DNA of 64,000 bases, taken from positions 904,073-968,072 of the forward strand of contig NZ_ATVI01000006.1 in the NCBI RefSeq assembly GCF_000420645.1, read 5' to 3'. A program made the position numbers and the translations under genes. Positions 53,231 to 62,056 of the stretch are shown here, in pieces. The notes beneath the pieces are model-generated. The model made no database searches. It worked only from the letters and a program-made list of their open reading frames with translations, and had not been told where the DNA came from. Every line of letters starts with the position of its first letter. Position 1 is the stretch's first letter. Source of the stretch: Nevskia ramosa DSM 11499. Its GTDB lineage: Bacteria; Pseudomonadota; Gammaproteobacteria; Nevskiales; Nevskiaceae.

Positions 53231-53712
53231 GCGAAGAATCAGGAACGGCGCTGATCGCAAGGCTTGGCCTGGAACGACATCCGGAAGGCGGCTGGTTCAA
53301 GCGCATCCACACCTCGGACGCCGTCGTCGAAACTGCACAGGGCTCGCGGGCGCTCGTCACCTCGATCCACTACCTGCTGACGGTCGACGAGCCGCGTGGA
53401 CGCCTGCACCGCAACCGCTCGGACATCCTCCATTACCTGCAAGGCGGCGGGCCAGTTGAATACCTGCTGCTCGAAGACTCAGGCGAATTGCGCCGTGTGG
53501 TGCTCGGCAGCGCGCCGGACCAGGCGCTATTCCTGCACGTGCCGGGCGGCGTCTGGAAAGCGTCGCAACTGATCGATGGCGCCAGCCACGCGCTGGTCTC
53601 GGAAGCCGTGGTACCGGGTTTCGACTACGCCGATCACGTTTTTGCCGATCAGCGCCTGTTTGATGACCATCCCGAGCATCGGGCGCTGCTGAGCCCCTTC
53701 GTTCGCCCTTAG
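53227..53712 (+). CDS. Cupin protein, DUF985 family
   Basis: 161-residue protein with the DUF985 cupin fold. The segment HPEGGWFKRIHTS and the pattern RGRLHRNRSDILHYLQGGGPVEYL hold histidines and acidic residues like cupin metal sites. VPGGVWKAS follows and the length fits. Members are uncharacterised, probably acting on small molecules or carbohydrates. GTG at 53227 overlaps pdxH by four bases, so the genes are translated together; the relation to B6 metabolism is unknown. Confidence 0.87.
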   Translation: MSEESGTALIARLGLERHPEGGWFKRIHTSDAVVETAQGSRALVTSIHYLLTVDEPRGRLHRNRSDILHYLQGGGPVEYLLLEDSGELRRVVLGSAPDQALFLHVPGGVWKASQLIDGASHALVSEAVVPGFDYADHVFADQRLFDDHPEHRALLSPFVRP

Positions 53713-53713
53713 C

Positions 53714-54364
53714 TCAGCGCAGCGAGATCACCGGCCAGCCGCGCGCCTCGGCGGCGGCGCGCAGCACTGGATCGGCATCGACGGCATGCGGGTGGTCGAC
53801 GAATTCGAGCAGCGGCAGATCGTTCTGCGAATCGCTATAGCCGCTTAAAGCTTCGAACTTCACTGGATGCGCGGCCAGCCAGGCCTTGAGATTGGTCACC
53901 TTGGCGTTGCGGAAATTCGAGCGGGCGATGCGGCCGGTGAAGGCAACGCCGTCGCGCTCCGGCTCGGTCGCCAGCAGATGCTCGACGCCGAGATGGGCGG
54001 CGATCGGCTCGACGATGAAGCGGTTGGTGGCGGTGGTGATCAGCAATTCGTCGCCGGCCCGACGGTGCCGTTCGAGCAGCGCCGGCGCGTGTGCCGAGAT
54101 CACCGGCACGATCTGTTCGGCGACGAAGCGCTCGCGCAGACCTTCGAGCTGAGCCAGCGGTAGCGCCATCAGCGGCCGCAGCGAAAACGCCGCGAACTCG
54201 TGGATGTCGAGCGTTCCAGCTGCGTATTCGTCATAGAAGCGCTGATTCTCGCGAGCGTAGTAGTCGGCATCGACTAGACGGTTCGCAACCAGGAACTGGC
54301 CCCAGAGGTAGTCGCTGTCGCCGTTGAGGAGCGTGTGGTCAAGATCGAAGACGGCGAGATTCAT
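53714..54364 (-). CDS. HAD-IB family phosphatase, SerB-like
   Basis: 216-residue phosphoserine phosphatase-like haloacid dehalogenase hydrolase. The nucleophile motif FDLDHTLLNGDSD is near residues 5-17, motif II is ITTATN, and motif III with acidic residues is in YSDSQNDLPLL. The short cap and spacing are of the IB type. The substrate may be phosphoserine, a phospholipid or another phosphomonoester. The start ATG 54364 is followed directly by the MNLAVFDLDHT segment. It diverges from rppH. Confidence 0.87.
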   Translation of the reverse strand: MNLAVFDLDHTLLNGDSDYLWGQFLVANRLVDADYYARENQRFYDEYAAGTLDIHEFAAFSLRPLMALPLAQLEGLRERFVAEQIVPVISAHAPALLERHRRAGDELLITTATNRFIVEPIAAHLGVEHLLATEPERDGVAFTGRIARSNFRNAKVTNLKAWLAAHPVKFEALSGYSDSQNDLPLLEFVDHPHAVDADPVLRAAAEARGWPVISLR

Positions 54365-54495
54365 TGGATTTTCATTGAATAGGCCGAAGCAGGAAGCCTC
54401 GGTCTTGGCAGGACGCCATGCAGGCGGAAGTTTGCCGCAGGCGACGCGGCTATGAAAGAATCGATCGTGAATCTTTCCTTGCAAAGTGCGCCCAA

Positions 54496-55026
54496 GTGAT
54501 TGACGCCGATGGCTTTCGACCCAACGTCGGGATCATCCTGACGCACGTCGACGGCCGCGTGCTGTGGGCGAAGCGGATTGGCCAGGATGCCTGGCAGTTT
54601 CCGCAGGGCGGCATCAAGTTCGGCGAGACACCAGAGGCCGCGCTCTATCGCGAGCTGGAAGAGGAGCTGGGCCTGAAGGCCGAGCACGTCGAATGTCTGG
54701 GCGTGACCTCCGGCTGGCTCAGTTATCGCCTGCCATCACGGCTGGTGCGACGCGGACGGCGGCCGGTGTGCATCGGCCAGAAGCAGAAGTGGTTTCTGCT
54801 CCGGCTGACCAGCTGCGAATCGATGGTCTGCTTCGATAAATGCGACCGGCCGGAGTTCGACCATTGGCGCTGGGTCGATTACTGGCATCCCTTGAGCGAA
54901 GTGGTGTCGTTCAAGCGTGAGGTCTACAGCGGCGCGCTGCGTGAACTGGCACCACTGATCGGAGCGCCAAGCCAGCCGCTGGCAGCATCCGCGTCGAAAC
55001 CGCAGCCGGATCAGGCGCGCCCTTAG
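54496..55026 (+). CDS. rppH: RNA pyrophosphohydrolase
   Basis: 176-residue Nudix hydrolase that removes pyrophosphate from the 5' end of triphosphorylated mRNA, starting RNase E-dependent decay. The Nudix box [23 protein letters not shown] is nearly canonical and is preceded by [15 protein letters not shown]. The end is an acidic/Pro-rich tail. The start is taken as GTG at 54496, the position used by homologues; the frame is open upstream to 54418 but without homology. Confidence 0.93.
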   Translation: MIDADGFRPNVGIILTHVDGRVLWAKRIGQDAWQFPQGGIKFGETPEAALYRELEEELGLKAEHVECLGVTSGWLSYRLPSRLVRRGRRPVCIGQKQKWFLLRLTSCESMVCFDKCDRPEFDHWRWVDYWHPLSEVVSFKREVYSGALRELAPLIGAPSQPLAASASKPQPDQARP

Positions 55027-55102
55027 CCTGCTTCAGCGCGACGTTAACGGTGCCGCTAACCAGTGAGAACGACGGATCGGTGGTTTAAATTTCCCATCGA
55101 TT

Positions 55103-55121
55103 GACAATCATTCTCATTAAG
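55103..55121 (+). promoter_or_regulatory. Fur box overlapping the bfd promoter
   Basis: GACAATCATTCTCATTAAG, read on the opposite strand, matches the Fur consensus at 14 of 19 positions. It overlaps a good TTGACA -35 hexamer (55101-55106), with a poor -10 at 55122-55129. It lies 16 bases before the bfd start. Iron-bound Fur should block this promoter; low iron should derepress bfd. Confidence 0.75.
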
Positions 55122-55136
55122 TTTTAAGCTGCGGAC

Positions 55137-55364
55137 ATGATCATTTGCGTCTGCAAAGCCGTCTCCGACAAGACCATTCGCCGCACGGTGGAGCGTGGCG
55201 ATGCGATCTCGTTGCGTGATCTGACCCGCGAAACCGGCCTTGGCACTTGCTGCGGCAAATGCGTGCCGGCGGCTCGTTCGACGCTTGCGCAGGCTTTGTC
55301 CGCGCTGCCGCGTTCGTCATCGGTCCTTGGCAGCCAAGAGCTTTCGGCCCAAGCTGCCTGCTGA
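55137..55364 (+). CDS. bfd: Bacterioferritin-associated ferredoxin
   Basis: 75-residue [2Fe-2S] protein that passes electrons to bacterioferritin to release stored iron as Fe(II). The four cluster cysteines are in the expected pattern: CVCKA near residues 4-8 and CCGKC near 38-42 (MIICVCKAVS and GLGTCCGKCVPAAR). Behind a Fur box, it is expressed when iron is short. Bacterioferritin itself is encoded 239 bases downstream with its own promoter. Confidence 0.95.
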   Translation: MIICVCKAVSDKTIRRTVERGDAISLRDLTRETGLGTCCGKCVPAARSTLAQALSALPRSSSVLGSQELSAQAAC

Positions 55365-55366
55365 AT

Positions 55367-55382
55367 TCCGGCAGCTGCCGGA
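55367..55382 (+). terminator. Palindrome after bfd, possible weak terminator
   Basis: TCCGGCAGCTGCCGGA is a perfect 16-base palindrome three bases after the bfd stop and is followed by pyrimidine-rich sequence (TTTCCAGCCCTTTT), but without a clean T run. It may end bfd transcripts so that bfr is expressed from its own promoter. Confidence 0.45.
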
Positions 55383-55544
55383 GTTTCCAGCCCTTTTACC
55401 TTTCTCCGTTTCTGCTTGTTCTCGGCGCTCCTGTAAGCGCCGTTCGCTTCCTTGGGCGAGCCAGATCTGCGCTACTTCAATAGCCATGAACTGAGAATCA
55501 CACGCAAAATCGTTCAAAAGAACAAATAAATCAATGGCTTGGAC

Positions 55545-55574
55545 TTGTCTTGAGTGGCGGTCCCTGGCTATAAT
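55545..55574 (+). promoter_or_regulatory. Sigma-70-type promoter of bfr
   Basis: A perfect -10 TATAAT at 55569-55574 and a -35-like TTGTCT at 55545-55550 with 18 bases between. Transcription would start about 20 bases before the bfr ATG at 55603. No Fur box is seen here, so bfr and bfd seem to be controlled differently. Confidence 0.65.
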
Positions 55575-55602
55575 CCGCCCGCACTTCAATCGGATCATCA
55601 CC

Positions 55603-56085
55603 ATGCGCGGCGACGCCAAAGTTCTCGAATTCCTGAATCAAGCCCTGAAGAACGAGCTCACGGCCGTCAATCAGTATTTTCTGCATGCCCGCATCTTCGG
55701 CAATTGGGGCCTCAAGAAGCTCGAAAAATACGAGTTTGGCGAATCCATCGACGAGATGAAGCATGCCGACAAGCTGATCAAGCGCATCCTGTTCTTGAAT
55801 GGCCTGCCGAACCTGCAGGACCTCGGCAAGCTGTACATCGGCGAGGACGTGAAGGAAATCCTCGAATGCGATCTCAAGCTGGAATACGAGGCGCATCCGC
55901 TGTATCGCGACGGTATTGCCCAGTGCGAACTGGTCAAGGATTACGTGACGCGCGAGTTGCTGGTCGAGATCCAGGAAAGCGAGGAGCACCACATCGACTG
56001 GATCGAGGAACAACTTGGCCTGATCGAGAAGATCGGCGTCCAGAACTACATGCAGTCGGCGATGGGCGAGATCGGCGAAAGCTGA
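55603..56085 (+). CDS. bfr: Bacterioferritin
   Basis: 160-residue subunit of the 24-mer haem-containing iron store. The ferroxidase glutamates and the haem-ligand methionine are present in the segments LTAVNQYFLH and FGESIDEMKHADKLIKRILF (methionine near residue 52). LEYEAHPLYRDGI and LLVEIQESEEHHIDW complete the iron site. The start ATG 55603 gives MRGDAKVLEFLNQALKNEL. A strong bidirectional terminator follows. It works with Bfd encoded upstream. Confidence 0.95.
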   Translation: MRGDAKVLEFLNQALKNELTAVNQYFLHARIFGNWGLKKLEKYEFGESIDEMKHADKLIKRILFLNGLPNLQDLGKLYIGEDVKEILECDLKLEYEAHPLYRDGIAQCELVKDYVTRELLVEIQESEEHHIDWIEEQLGLIEKIGVQNYMQSAMGEIGES

Positions 56086-56103
56086 TCCGCTTGCGGTAGC
56101 GCC

Positions 56104-56140
56104 CAACAAAAAGCCCGCACTCGATGCGGGCTTTTTGTTG
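56104..56140. terminator. Strong bidirectional terminator between bfr and hemJ
   Basis: A 16-base-pair stem: CAACAAAAAGCCCGCA (56104-56119) pairs perfectly with TGCGGGCTTTTTGTTG (56125-56140) around a CTCGA loop. A and T runs on both sides make it work for both converging genes. Confidence 0.9.
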
Positions 56141-56152
56141 GCTGCATGCCGA

Positions 56153-56572
56153 TCAGAACGGCTTGACGACGACCAGGATCACGATCGCGATCAGCAGGAC
56201 GGCCGGCACTTCGTTGATCAGCCGGTAGAACTTGTGGCTGCGCGTGTTGGCGTTGGCGGCAAACTTCCGGATCACCGTTTTCAGCCAGCCGTGATAGCCG
56301 GACAAGACCACCGCCAGCGCGATCTTCAGATGCAGCCAGCCGCCGGAATGCAGGTAGGCCGGATTCATCACCAGCAGGGTCAGCGCGAAGACCCAGGTGC
56401 CGATCATGCCGATCGTCGTGATTCCGTACAGCTTTCGTTCCATGATCAGGAAGCGTGCGTGGCCGGCTTCGTCGCTGACGTCGCAGTGATAGACGAACAG
56501 CCGCGGCAGATAGAACAGCCCGGCAAACCAGGACACCATGAAAATCACATGAAACGCCTTGATCCAGAGCAT
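56153..56572 (-). CDS. hemJ: Protoporphyrinogen IX oxidase, HemJ type
   Basis: 139-residue inner-membrane protein with four helices, the haem-b-containing oxidase that makes protoporphyrin IX in the absence of HemG/HemY. The conserved start MLWIKAFHVIFMVSWFAGLF carries the key histidine, and further family segments are LPRLFVYH and KIALAVVLSGYHGW. The length matches HemJ (about 140). ATG 56572 is chosen because upstream in-frame residues to 56632 have no homology. It diverges from argC, as in pseudomonads. Confidence 0.9.
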   Translation of the reverse strand: MLWIKAFHVIFMVSWFAGLFYLPRLFVYHCDVSDEAGHARFLIMERKLYGITTIGMIGTWVFALTLLVMNPAYLHSGGWLHLKIALAVVLSGYHGWLKTVIRKFAANANTRSHKFYRLINEVPAVLLIAIVILVVVKPF

Positions 56573-56646
56573 CGGGCATCCAGTAACGCGGGCAGGTGCG
56601 CAAGGTATCATCGTCGCCCCCTGGATGGGCATGAGGCTGGAAGGAC

Positions 56647-57678
56647 GTGATCGAAGTCGGAATTGTCGGCGGCACCGGATACACCGGCGCCGAATTGCTC
56701 AGGCTGTTGTCGGCGCACCCGGGCGTGCGCGTGCGCGTGCTGACCTCCCGTGCCGAGGCTGGCAAGCGCGCCGACGTCTGGTTCCCGCATCTGCGCGGCC
56801 GTTGCGATCTGAGCTTCACTGCGCCCGATGACGACGCGCTCGCCGCTTGCCAGGCTGTGTTCTTCGCAACGCCGCATGCGACTTCGATGAAGCTGGCGCC
56901 GGCGCTGATCAAGCGCGGTGTTCGTGTCGTTGATCTGTCGGCCGACTACCGCATTCGCGATGCCCATGTGTTCAAGCGCTGGTACGCGCACGACCACGCC
57001 AGCCCGGAACTGCTGGCCGAAGCCGTCTACGGCCTGCCGGAAGTCAATCGTGAGGCGATCCGCGGCGCGCGGTTGGTTGCGGCTGCCGGCTGCTATCCGA
57101 CGGCGACCCAGCTCGGCTTTCTGCCGTTGATCGAAGCGGGGCTGGTCGATGCCAGCCGGCTGATCGCCGACTGCAAGTCCGGCGTCAGTGGCGCCGGCCG
57201 GGAAGCGAAAGTCGGTTCGCTGTTCGCCGAAGCAGCCGATTCGATGATGGCTTACGGCGTCGCCGGTCATCGTCATCTGCCGGAAATCGAGCAGGGACTG
57301 ACGCGCGCTGCGAATGGCCCGGTCAAGCTGACCTTCGTGCCGCATCTCACGCCGATGATCCGGGGCATCCACGCAACGCTCTACGCGACCCTGCTGAAGA
57401 CCGACACCGACCTGCAAGCCTTGTATGAAGCCCGTTATCGCGATGAGCCGTTCGTCGATGTGATGCCGAAGGGCTCGCATCCCGAAACGCGCTCGGTGCG
57501 CGGCTCGAATCTGTGCCGGATTGCCGTGCATCGGCCGGGTGATGGCGATACGGTGGTGGTGCTGTCTGCGATCGACAATCTGGTCAAGGGCGCAGCTGGC
57601 CAGGCCGTGCAGTGCTTCAACCTGATGTTCGGTTTCGACGAACGCATGGCGCTCGACGCCGCGCCGCTCGCGCCCTGA
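56647..57678 (+). CDS. argC: N-acetyl-gamma-glutamyl-phosphate reductase
   Basis: 343-residue NADPH enzyme that reduces N-acetylglutamyl phosphate to the semialdehyde in arginine synthesis. The nucleotide-binding motif [15 protein letters not shown] is at the N-terminus, the catalytic cysteine is in [12 protein letters not shown] near residues 148-159, and the catalytic histidine region follows in [13 protein letters not shown]. The start is GTG at 56647, just after GGAAGGAC. Downstream genes for DUF6776, bactofilin and ErpA follow closely and probably share transcription. Confidence 0.95.
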   Translation: MIEVGIVGGTGYTGAELLRLLSAHPGVRVRVLTSRAEAGKRADVWFPHLRGRCDLSFTAPDDDALAACQAVFFATPHATSMKLAPALIKRGVRVVDLSADYRIRDAHVFKRWYAHDHASPELLAEAVYGLPEVNREAIRGARLVAAAGCYPTATQLGFLPLIEAGLVDASRLIADCKSGVSGAGREAKVGSLFAEAADSMMAYGVAGHRHLPEIEQGLTRAANGPVKLTFVPHLTPMIRGIHATLYATLLKTDTDLQALYEARYRDEPFVDVMPKGSHPETRSVRGSNLCRIAVHRPGDGDTVVVLSAIDNLVKGAAGQAVQCFNLMFGFDERMALDAAPLAP

Positions 57679-57682
57679 TCGA

Positions 57683-58444
57683 ATGGCTGATTGGCGGCCC
57701 CGTGTTGTCATCACCACCGACCGACCGACGCGCCGGCGGTGGGTTGTGATGCTGGTGGTGGTCGTGGTGCTGCTTTCGGCATTTGCGCTGTATCGCCTGA
57801 CTCGCGCCAGTGCCGTTTCTGATTTCGCCGCCGCGACCAGCGAGCGCGATCGCCTTCTTGATGAACGGCGGCAGCTGACGCGCGAGCTGCGGGTTGCCAA
57901 GACCGAAGCCGAAACTCTGCGCGATCAGGTTGCCTATCTGAGCCGTTCCCAGGAGATCGACACCGGCGCCTGTCAGGACGTGAAGCAGTCGCTGGGTCAG
58001 TTGCAGGCGGAGTCGTCGGACTTGCGCGAACAGCTCGCGTTCTATCGCGGTATCGTTTCGCCGCAGGAATCACAGGCCGGCGTTCGGGTATACGAGTTCC
58101 GCGTCAGTACGATGAAGACTTCGCCGAACCAGTATCGCTACGATCTGGTGCTGATCCAGCCCGTTCGCAGCGACAAGCGGGTTGGCGGTCAGGTTGAGTT
58201 GTCGATCGAAGGTTTGAAGAGCGGCAAGAAACGAACCTTGAAGCTCGATGATGTCGCCGTGGACGGCGCCCGAAATCTGTTATTTTCATTCAAGTATTTC
58301 GAGGAGTTCAGCGGCCAGCTGAAGCTTCCAGAGGATTTTCGGCCGCTACGGGTAACGGTGTCGCTGCAGCCGGGTGGTGGGCAGGCGGCGATCGAAGACG
58401 AGTACGAGTGGGCGAAGATTGTTCAGGAGAACGCTGAACCATGA
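57683..58444 (+). CDS. DUF6776 family membrane-anchored coiled-coil protein
   Basis: 253-residue protein with an N-terminal basic leader and one membrane helix near residues 20-41 (WVVMLVVVVVLLSAFALYRL). A coiled coil from about 48 to 120 follows (SERDRLLDERRQLTRELRVAK), then a beta-rich periplasmic domain of about 120 residues. The family lies regularly between argC and a bactofilin gene in gammaproteobacteria. It may work with the bactofilin at the cell envelope; no function is established. Its stop overlaps the bactofilin start by four bases (58441-58444). Confidence 0.87.
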   Translation: MADWRPRVVITTDRPTRRRWVVMLVVVVVLLSAFALYRLTRASAVSDFAAATSERDRLLDERRQLTRELRVAKTEAETLRDQVAYLSRSQEIDTGACQDVKQSLGQLQAESSDLREQLAFYRGIVSPQESQAGVRVYEFRVSTMKTSPNQYRYDLVLIQPVRSDKRVGGQVELSIEGLKSGKKRTLKLDDVAVDGARNLLFSFKYFEEFSGQLKLPEDFRPLRVTVSLQPGGGQAAIEDEYEWAKIVQENAEP

Positions 58445-58926
58445 AGGGATTTCTCGGCGCTGGATCAAGCTCTGGCAGCAAGGCTGCCACCGTCGAAACC
58501 CTGATCGGACGACAAACCGAAATCATCGGCGACGTGCGCTTCGTGGGTGGCATCCACATTGATGGCCGGGTCAAGGGCGCGGTTCAGGCATCAGGCGACG
58601 AAGCGGCCATACTGTCGATCAGCGAGTCAGGCGTCGTCGAAGGCAATGTGCGCGTTCCGACGGTCATGCTGAACGGTTCGATCGTCGGTGATGTCCGAGC
58701 GAGTGAGAAGCTGGTGTTGACTGCCAGGGCTCGAGTGACCGGAAACGTTTATTACAAGGTCTTGCAGATGGAACCGGGCGCCGCCATTAACGGACGATTG
58801 GCGCACGATAGTGGTGAGACGCCGGCCAAGACGCAGCAGATGTCGCTGGAAGATAGAGCCGATGTGGTGATTCTCGATGTTCAGGAACGCGCGTTGCAGC
58901 AAGGCGGGATGATTCCGCGAGATTGA
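58441..58926 (+). CDS. Bactofilin-family polymer-forming cytoskeletal protein
   Basis: 161-residue protein with the DUF583 right-handed beta-helix. Short repeats with glycine and hydrophobic residues are visible ([57 protein letters not shown]). Bactofilins assemble into filaments without nucleotide and serve in cell shape and polar structures. The flanks of the beta-helix are polar and probably disordered. The gene is translationally coupled to the DUF6776 gene. Confidence 0.92.
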   Translation: MKGFLGAGSSSGSKAATVETLIGRQTEIIGDVRFVGGIHIDGRVKGAVQASGDEAAILSISESGVVEGNVRVPTVMLNGSIVGDVRASEKLVLTARARVTGNVYYKVLQMEPGAAINGRLAHDSGETPAKTQQMSLEDRADVVILDVQERALQQGGMIPRD

Positions 58927-58939
58927 TTGGAGAGTGAAG

Positions 58940-59299
58940 ATGGATGGCAACGAGATACCGGGTAGTGCCCAGTCCGAAGTGGTCTTCACCTCCGCCGCAG
59001 CCGCGAAGGTACGGGAGCTGCTGAACGACGAAGAAAATGAAGCCCTGAAGCTGCGCGTGTTCGTGACCGGCGGCGGCTGCTCAGGCTTCAAATACGGCTT
59101 CACCTTCGACGAAAGCGTGGAGGACGGCGATCTGTCGGTCGAGAACGGCGGCGTGACCCTGCTCGTCGATTCGATGAGCCTGCAATACCTCAGTGGTGCC
59201 GAGATCGATTACAAGGATGATGTCGACGGCGCCCAGTTCGTGATCCGCAATCCGAACGCGACGACCACCTGCGGCTGCGGCTCCTCCTTCGCAGTCTGA
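58940..59299 (+). CDS. erpA: Iron-sulfur cluster insertion protein ErpA
   Basis: 119-residue A-type carrier that transfers [4Fe-4S] clusters to apoproteins, including isoprenoid-synthesis enzymes. The three cluster cysteines are conserved: the first in [12 protein letters not shown] near residue 48, and two in [10 protein letters not shown] near the C-terminus. The ATG at 58940 has GGAGAG five bases upstream; GTG 58934 is in frame. It converges with anmK. Confidence 0.95.
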   Translation: MDGNEIPGSAQSEVVFTSAAAAKVRELLNDEENEALKLRVFVTGGGCSGFKYGFTFDESVEDGDLSVENGGVTLLVDSMSLQYLSGAEIDYKDDVDGAQFVIRNPNATTTCGCGSSFAV

Positions 59300-59306
59300 G
59301 AGTGAG

Positions 59307-59335
59307 CTTGTCGGCGCGTATCGCGCGCCGACAAG
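59307..59335. terminator. Hairpin between erpA and anmK
   Basis: CTTGTCGGCGCG (59307-59318) pairs perfectly with CGCGCCGACAAG (59324-59335). A strong 12-base-pair stem without a T tract sits between two converging genes and probably helps end both transcripts. Confidence 0.6.
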
Positions 59336-59339
59336 ACCA

Positions 59340-60455
59340 TCACCCTGGCGGCAGCACCACGCAGCCAAGCGGTGACAAGTGGCTGGCGCCGGTCACGGCC
59401 GGAAGATTGCCCGATTTGCCCTCGATGCGACGCATTGCCAACCAGGCGAACGCCGTGGCTTCGATCCATTCCGGCGCCAGACCATGCTGGCTGCTGGACT
59501 CGATGACGACGCCCGGCAACGCCTCTCCGATCAGTCGCAGTAGCAGCGTGTTGGCGACGCCTCCGCCGCAGACGATCAGCCTGGCAACTGCAGGTGCTGC
59601 TTCCTTGATGGCACTGGCGACGCTGCGTGCCGTGACGGCCGCAAGACTGGCCTGCACATCTTCGGTGCGCAGTGCATCGATTCGGGGATAGCGGGAGCGC
59701 ACCCAGTCGAGACGAAAATAATCTCGTCCGGTGCTTTTCGGTGCCGGTCTGGCGAAATAGGGATCGCTGAGAAGCGCGGCGATCAGTTCTTCATCGGCCG
59801 AACCTCTGGCAGCGAAAGCGCCTTCCGCATCGAAGGCGAGGCCCGAGCAGACCCGCATCCACTCATCCATCAAACCGTTGGCGGGGCCGGTATCGAAACC
59901 GATCACGCCATCGATGCCTGCGCCCGGCAGCACGGTGATGTTGGCGATGCCGCCGAGATTCAGCACGCAGCGGGGTTCGCGGAAATCGGCAAACATCGCA
60001 TGGTGGAAGGCTGGCACCAGCGGAGCACCCTGACCGCCCAGCGCTAGATCGATGCGCCGGAAATCGGCGACCGTCGTGATGCCCGTGGCTGCGGCAATCC
60101 GGTTGTGATCGCCCAGTTGCAGGGTCAGGCCCCGGGGCCCGTCGTGGAACAGCGTCTGGCCATGGCTGCCGATGGCGGTGATTGCGCCGACCGGAATTCC
60201 GCTGCGGGAAATGACTTCGCGCGCAGCTGCCGCGAAGCTCAGGCCGATATCGACGTCGAGCGTACAGAACTCGCGCATCGAAATGCCGGGCTGATCCAGC
60301 GACAGCTCGATCAGTCTCGCGCGAAGAGGCGGTGGATAGTCGTGGTGGTGCGCGGCGTGGAGCTTGGCCAGCCGACCAGCCTCGAACTCGGCAATGACGG
60401 CATCAATGCCGTCGATGCTGGTTCCCGACATCAGGCCAAGGTACAGCCCTGACAT
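59340..60455 (-). CDS. anmK: Anhydro-N-acetylmuramic acid kinase
   Basis: 371-residue sugar kinase that opens and phosphorylates 1,6-anhydro-MurNAc during peptidoglycan recycling. The ATP-binding and catalytic segments of the ASKHA fold are seen: LGLMSGTSIDGIDAV near the start, IGSHGQTLFHD near residue 90, and FDTGPANGLMDEW near 180. The start ATG 60455 gives MSGLYLGLMSGTS. It shares strand with the M23 peptidase gene upstream (18 bases apart). Confidence 0.95.
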   Translation of the reverse strand: MSGLYLGLMSGTSIDGIDAVIAEFEAGRLAKLHAAHHHDYPPPLRARLIELSLDQPGISMREFCTLDVDIGLSFAAAAREVISRSGIPVGAITAIGSHGQTLFHDGPRGLTLQLGDHNRIAAATGITTVADFRRIDLALGGQGAPLVPAFHHAMFADFREPRCVLNLGGIANITVLPGAGIDGVIGFDTGPANGLMDEWMRVCSGLAFDAEGAFAARGSADEELIAALLSDPYFARPAPKSTGRDYFRLDWVRSRYPRIDALRTEDVQASLAAVTARSVASAIKEAAPAVARLIVCGGGVANTLLLRLIGEALPGVVIESSSQHGLAPEWIEATAFAWLAMRRIEGKSGNLPAVTGASHLSPLGCVVLPPG

Positions 60456-60473
60456 CGGGAAATTCCGCCGTGC

Positions 60474-61850
60474 TTACTTGTACTTGGAGAGAGCGACGCC
60501 GGTGTTGCTCATGGCATCGATCTTGGCAATCAGCGGTGCCGTTTCGCGGCGGAACTGCACGAGCGACTGCGAGTTCAGCGGTACGGCGCGTGGCAGGGTC
60601 ACCGTCATCGGATTCTTGTGGATACCGTTGACCAGGAACTCGTAATGCAGATGCGGTGCCGTGGCGAGGCCGGTGGAGCCGACGAACGCGATGATCTGGC
60701 CCTGGCGAACTTTCGAACCGAGCGCCAAGCCTGGCTTGAAGCGGGACAGATGCGCATACAGGGTTTCGTTCTGGCCACTGTGGCGAACGACGACGACGTT
60801 CCCGTAGCCATTCTTCTTGCCGATGAACTGGATCTTGCCGTCGCCCGTTGTGTGGACCGGGGTTCCAGTTGCTGCAGCGTAATCGACACCCTTGTGCGCC
60901 CGGATGATGTTCAGAATCGGATGGCGGCGCGCCAGATTGAAGCCCGAGCTGATGCGGACGAAATCCACCGGCGTGCGGATGAAGGCCTTGCGCAGCGACT
61001 GGCCGTCTGGCGTGTAGTAACCGGGGCGTCCTTCGGAATCGACGAAACGCACGGCGCGGTAGGTTTTGCCTTGATTGGTGAACTGCGCGGCGAGGATCTC
61101 GCCATCACGAATCTTGCGGCCGTTCTTGAGGATGTTGTCGTAGACGACTGCAAAGCGATCGCCTTCCTGGAGGTCCTGTGCGAAATCGATGTCGTAACCG
61201 AAGATGTCCGCGAATTCGAGGATCATCCGATTCGACAGCCCAGCCTTGCGGCCATCGGCGAACAGAGAGCTGCGAATCTCGCCGACGCTTTCCACCGAGC
61301 GGTGTTCAAGCGCGGACGTCAGGGTAGTCGACTCGTAACCAACGCCTTTGCGGCGAACGCTCAGGGTGCGGGTTTCGTCCAGCGTGTAGGTAAGTTCTTC
61401 GAGACGGCCGGAAACGACGCGCATGTTGATTGCGTCGCCAGCCTTGAGCTTCTTGAGGCGGGCGCTGTCGCCGCCCAGGCGGGTCATCAACATCCAGTCC
61501 TGCGGCGGCAGGCCGGCATCTTCGAAGACGTTGGACAAGCTTTCGCCACGGGCAACTACGACGCGGCTCCAGGCGGCGGGTTCCGGCACGGCCAGAGCGT
61601 CACTGACGGCGCTCTGCACGATGTCGTTGAACGCCGGATTGACCGTTGGAACAGCAGTGATGTCTTGGGCGGCAGTCAGCGCTGCGCTTGCTTCCGGCGC
61701 CGTTTCGGCAACGGGCTCCACAATCGGAGCAGAATTCGGTTTGAGCGCAAAAAGCGCGGCGCCTGAAACACCGAGAAATGCGGCGATGACGCCCATTCTG
61801 CGCAGCGACGAGTTCCGGGCCCCGGCTGCGGAGCTATAATTCAATGCCAT
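60474..61850 (-). CDS. M23-family peptidoglycan DD-endopeptidase (MepM-like)
   Basis: 458-residue exported murein hydrolase. A membrane anchor lies near residues 18-37. An OapA/LysM-like region follows near 90-170 (SRVVVARGESLSNVFEDAGL). The C-terminal peptidase domain has the zinc ligands H in AHKGVDYAA and HLHYEF in APHLHYEFLVNG. The enzyme should cut DD-crosslinks to allow wall growth. ATG 61850 (MALNYSSAAG) is taken as start. It lies between anmK and tyrS, the usual gammaproteobacterial order. Confidence 0.92.
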   Translation of the reverse strand: MALNYSSAAGARNSSLRRMGVIAAFLGVSGAALFALKPNSAPIVEPVAETAPEASAALTAAQDITAVPTVNPAFNDIVQSAVSDALAVPEPAAWSRVVVARGESLSNVFEDAGLPPQDWMLMTRLGGDSARLKKLKAGDAINMRVVSGRLEELTYTLDETRTLSVRRKGVGYESTTLTSALEHRSVESVGEIRSSLFADGRKAGLSNRMILEFADIFGYDIDFAQDLQEGDRFAVVYDNILKNGRKIRDGEILAAQFTNQGKTYRAVRFVDSEGRPGYYTPDGQSLRKAFIRTPVDFVRISSGFNLARRHPILNIIRAHKGVDYAAATGTPVHTTGDGKIQFIGKKNGYGNVVVVRHSGQNETLYAHLSRFKPGLALGSKVRQGQIIAFVGSTGLATAPHLHYEFLVNGIHKNPMTVTLPRAVPLNSQSLVQFRRETAPLIAKIDAMSNTGVALSKYK

Positions 61851-62056
61851 AAAAATCCACGAAAATGAAGGCGCTGTAAGGCCGCGCGGCAAATGGATCG
61901 CTCGATATTTTCGTTGGTTTGCGAATCCGGACACCCGTAACAAAACATAAAAACTGGCGGTTGGCAATTTTTCATATGTTCCGGCTCTGCCGGCTCGTTT
62001 GGGCGATTCCTCTCCGCAAATTTCGCGCCGTTCAAGCTCGGTGCATCGAGAGTTCA

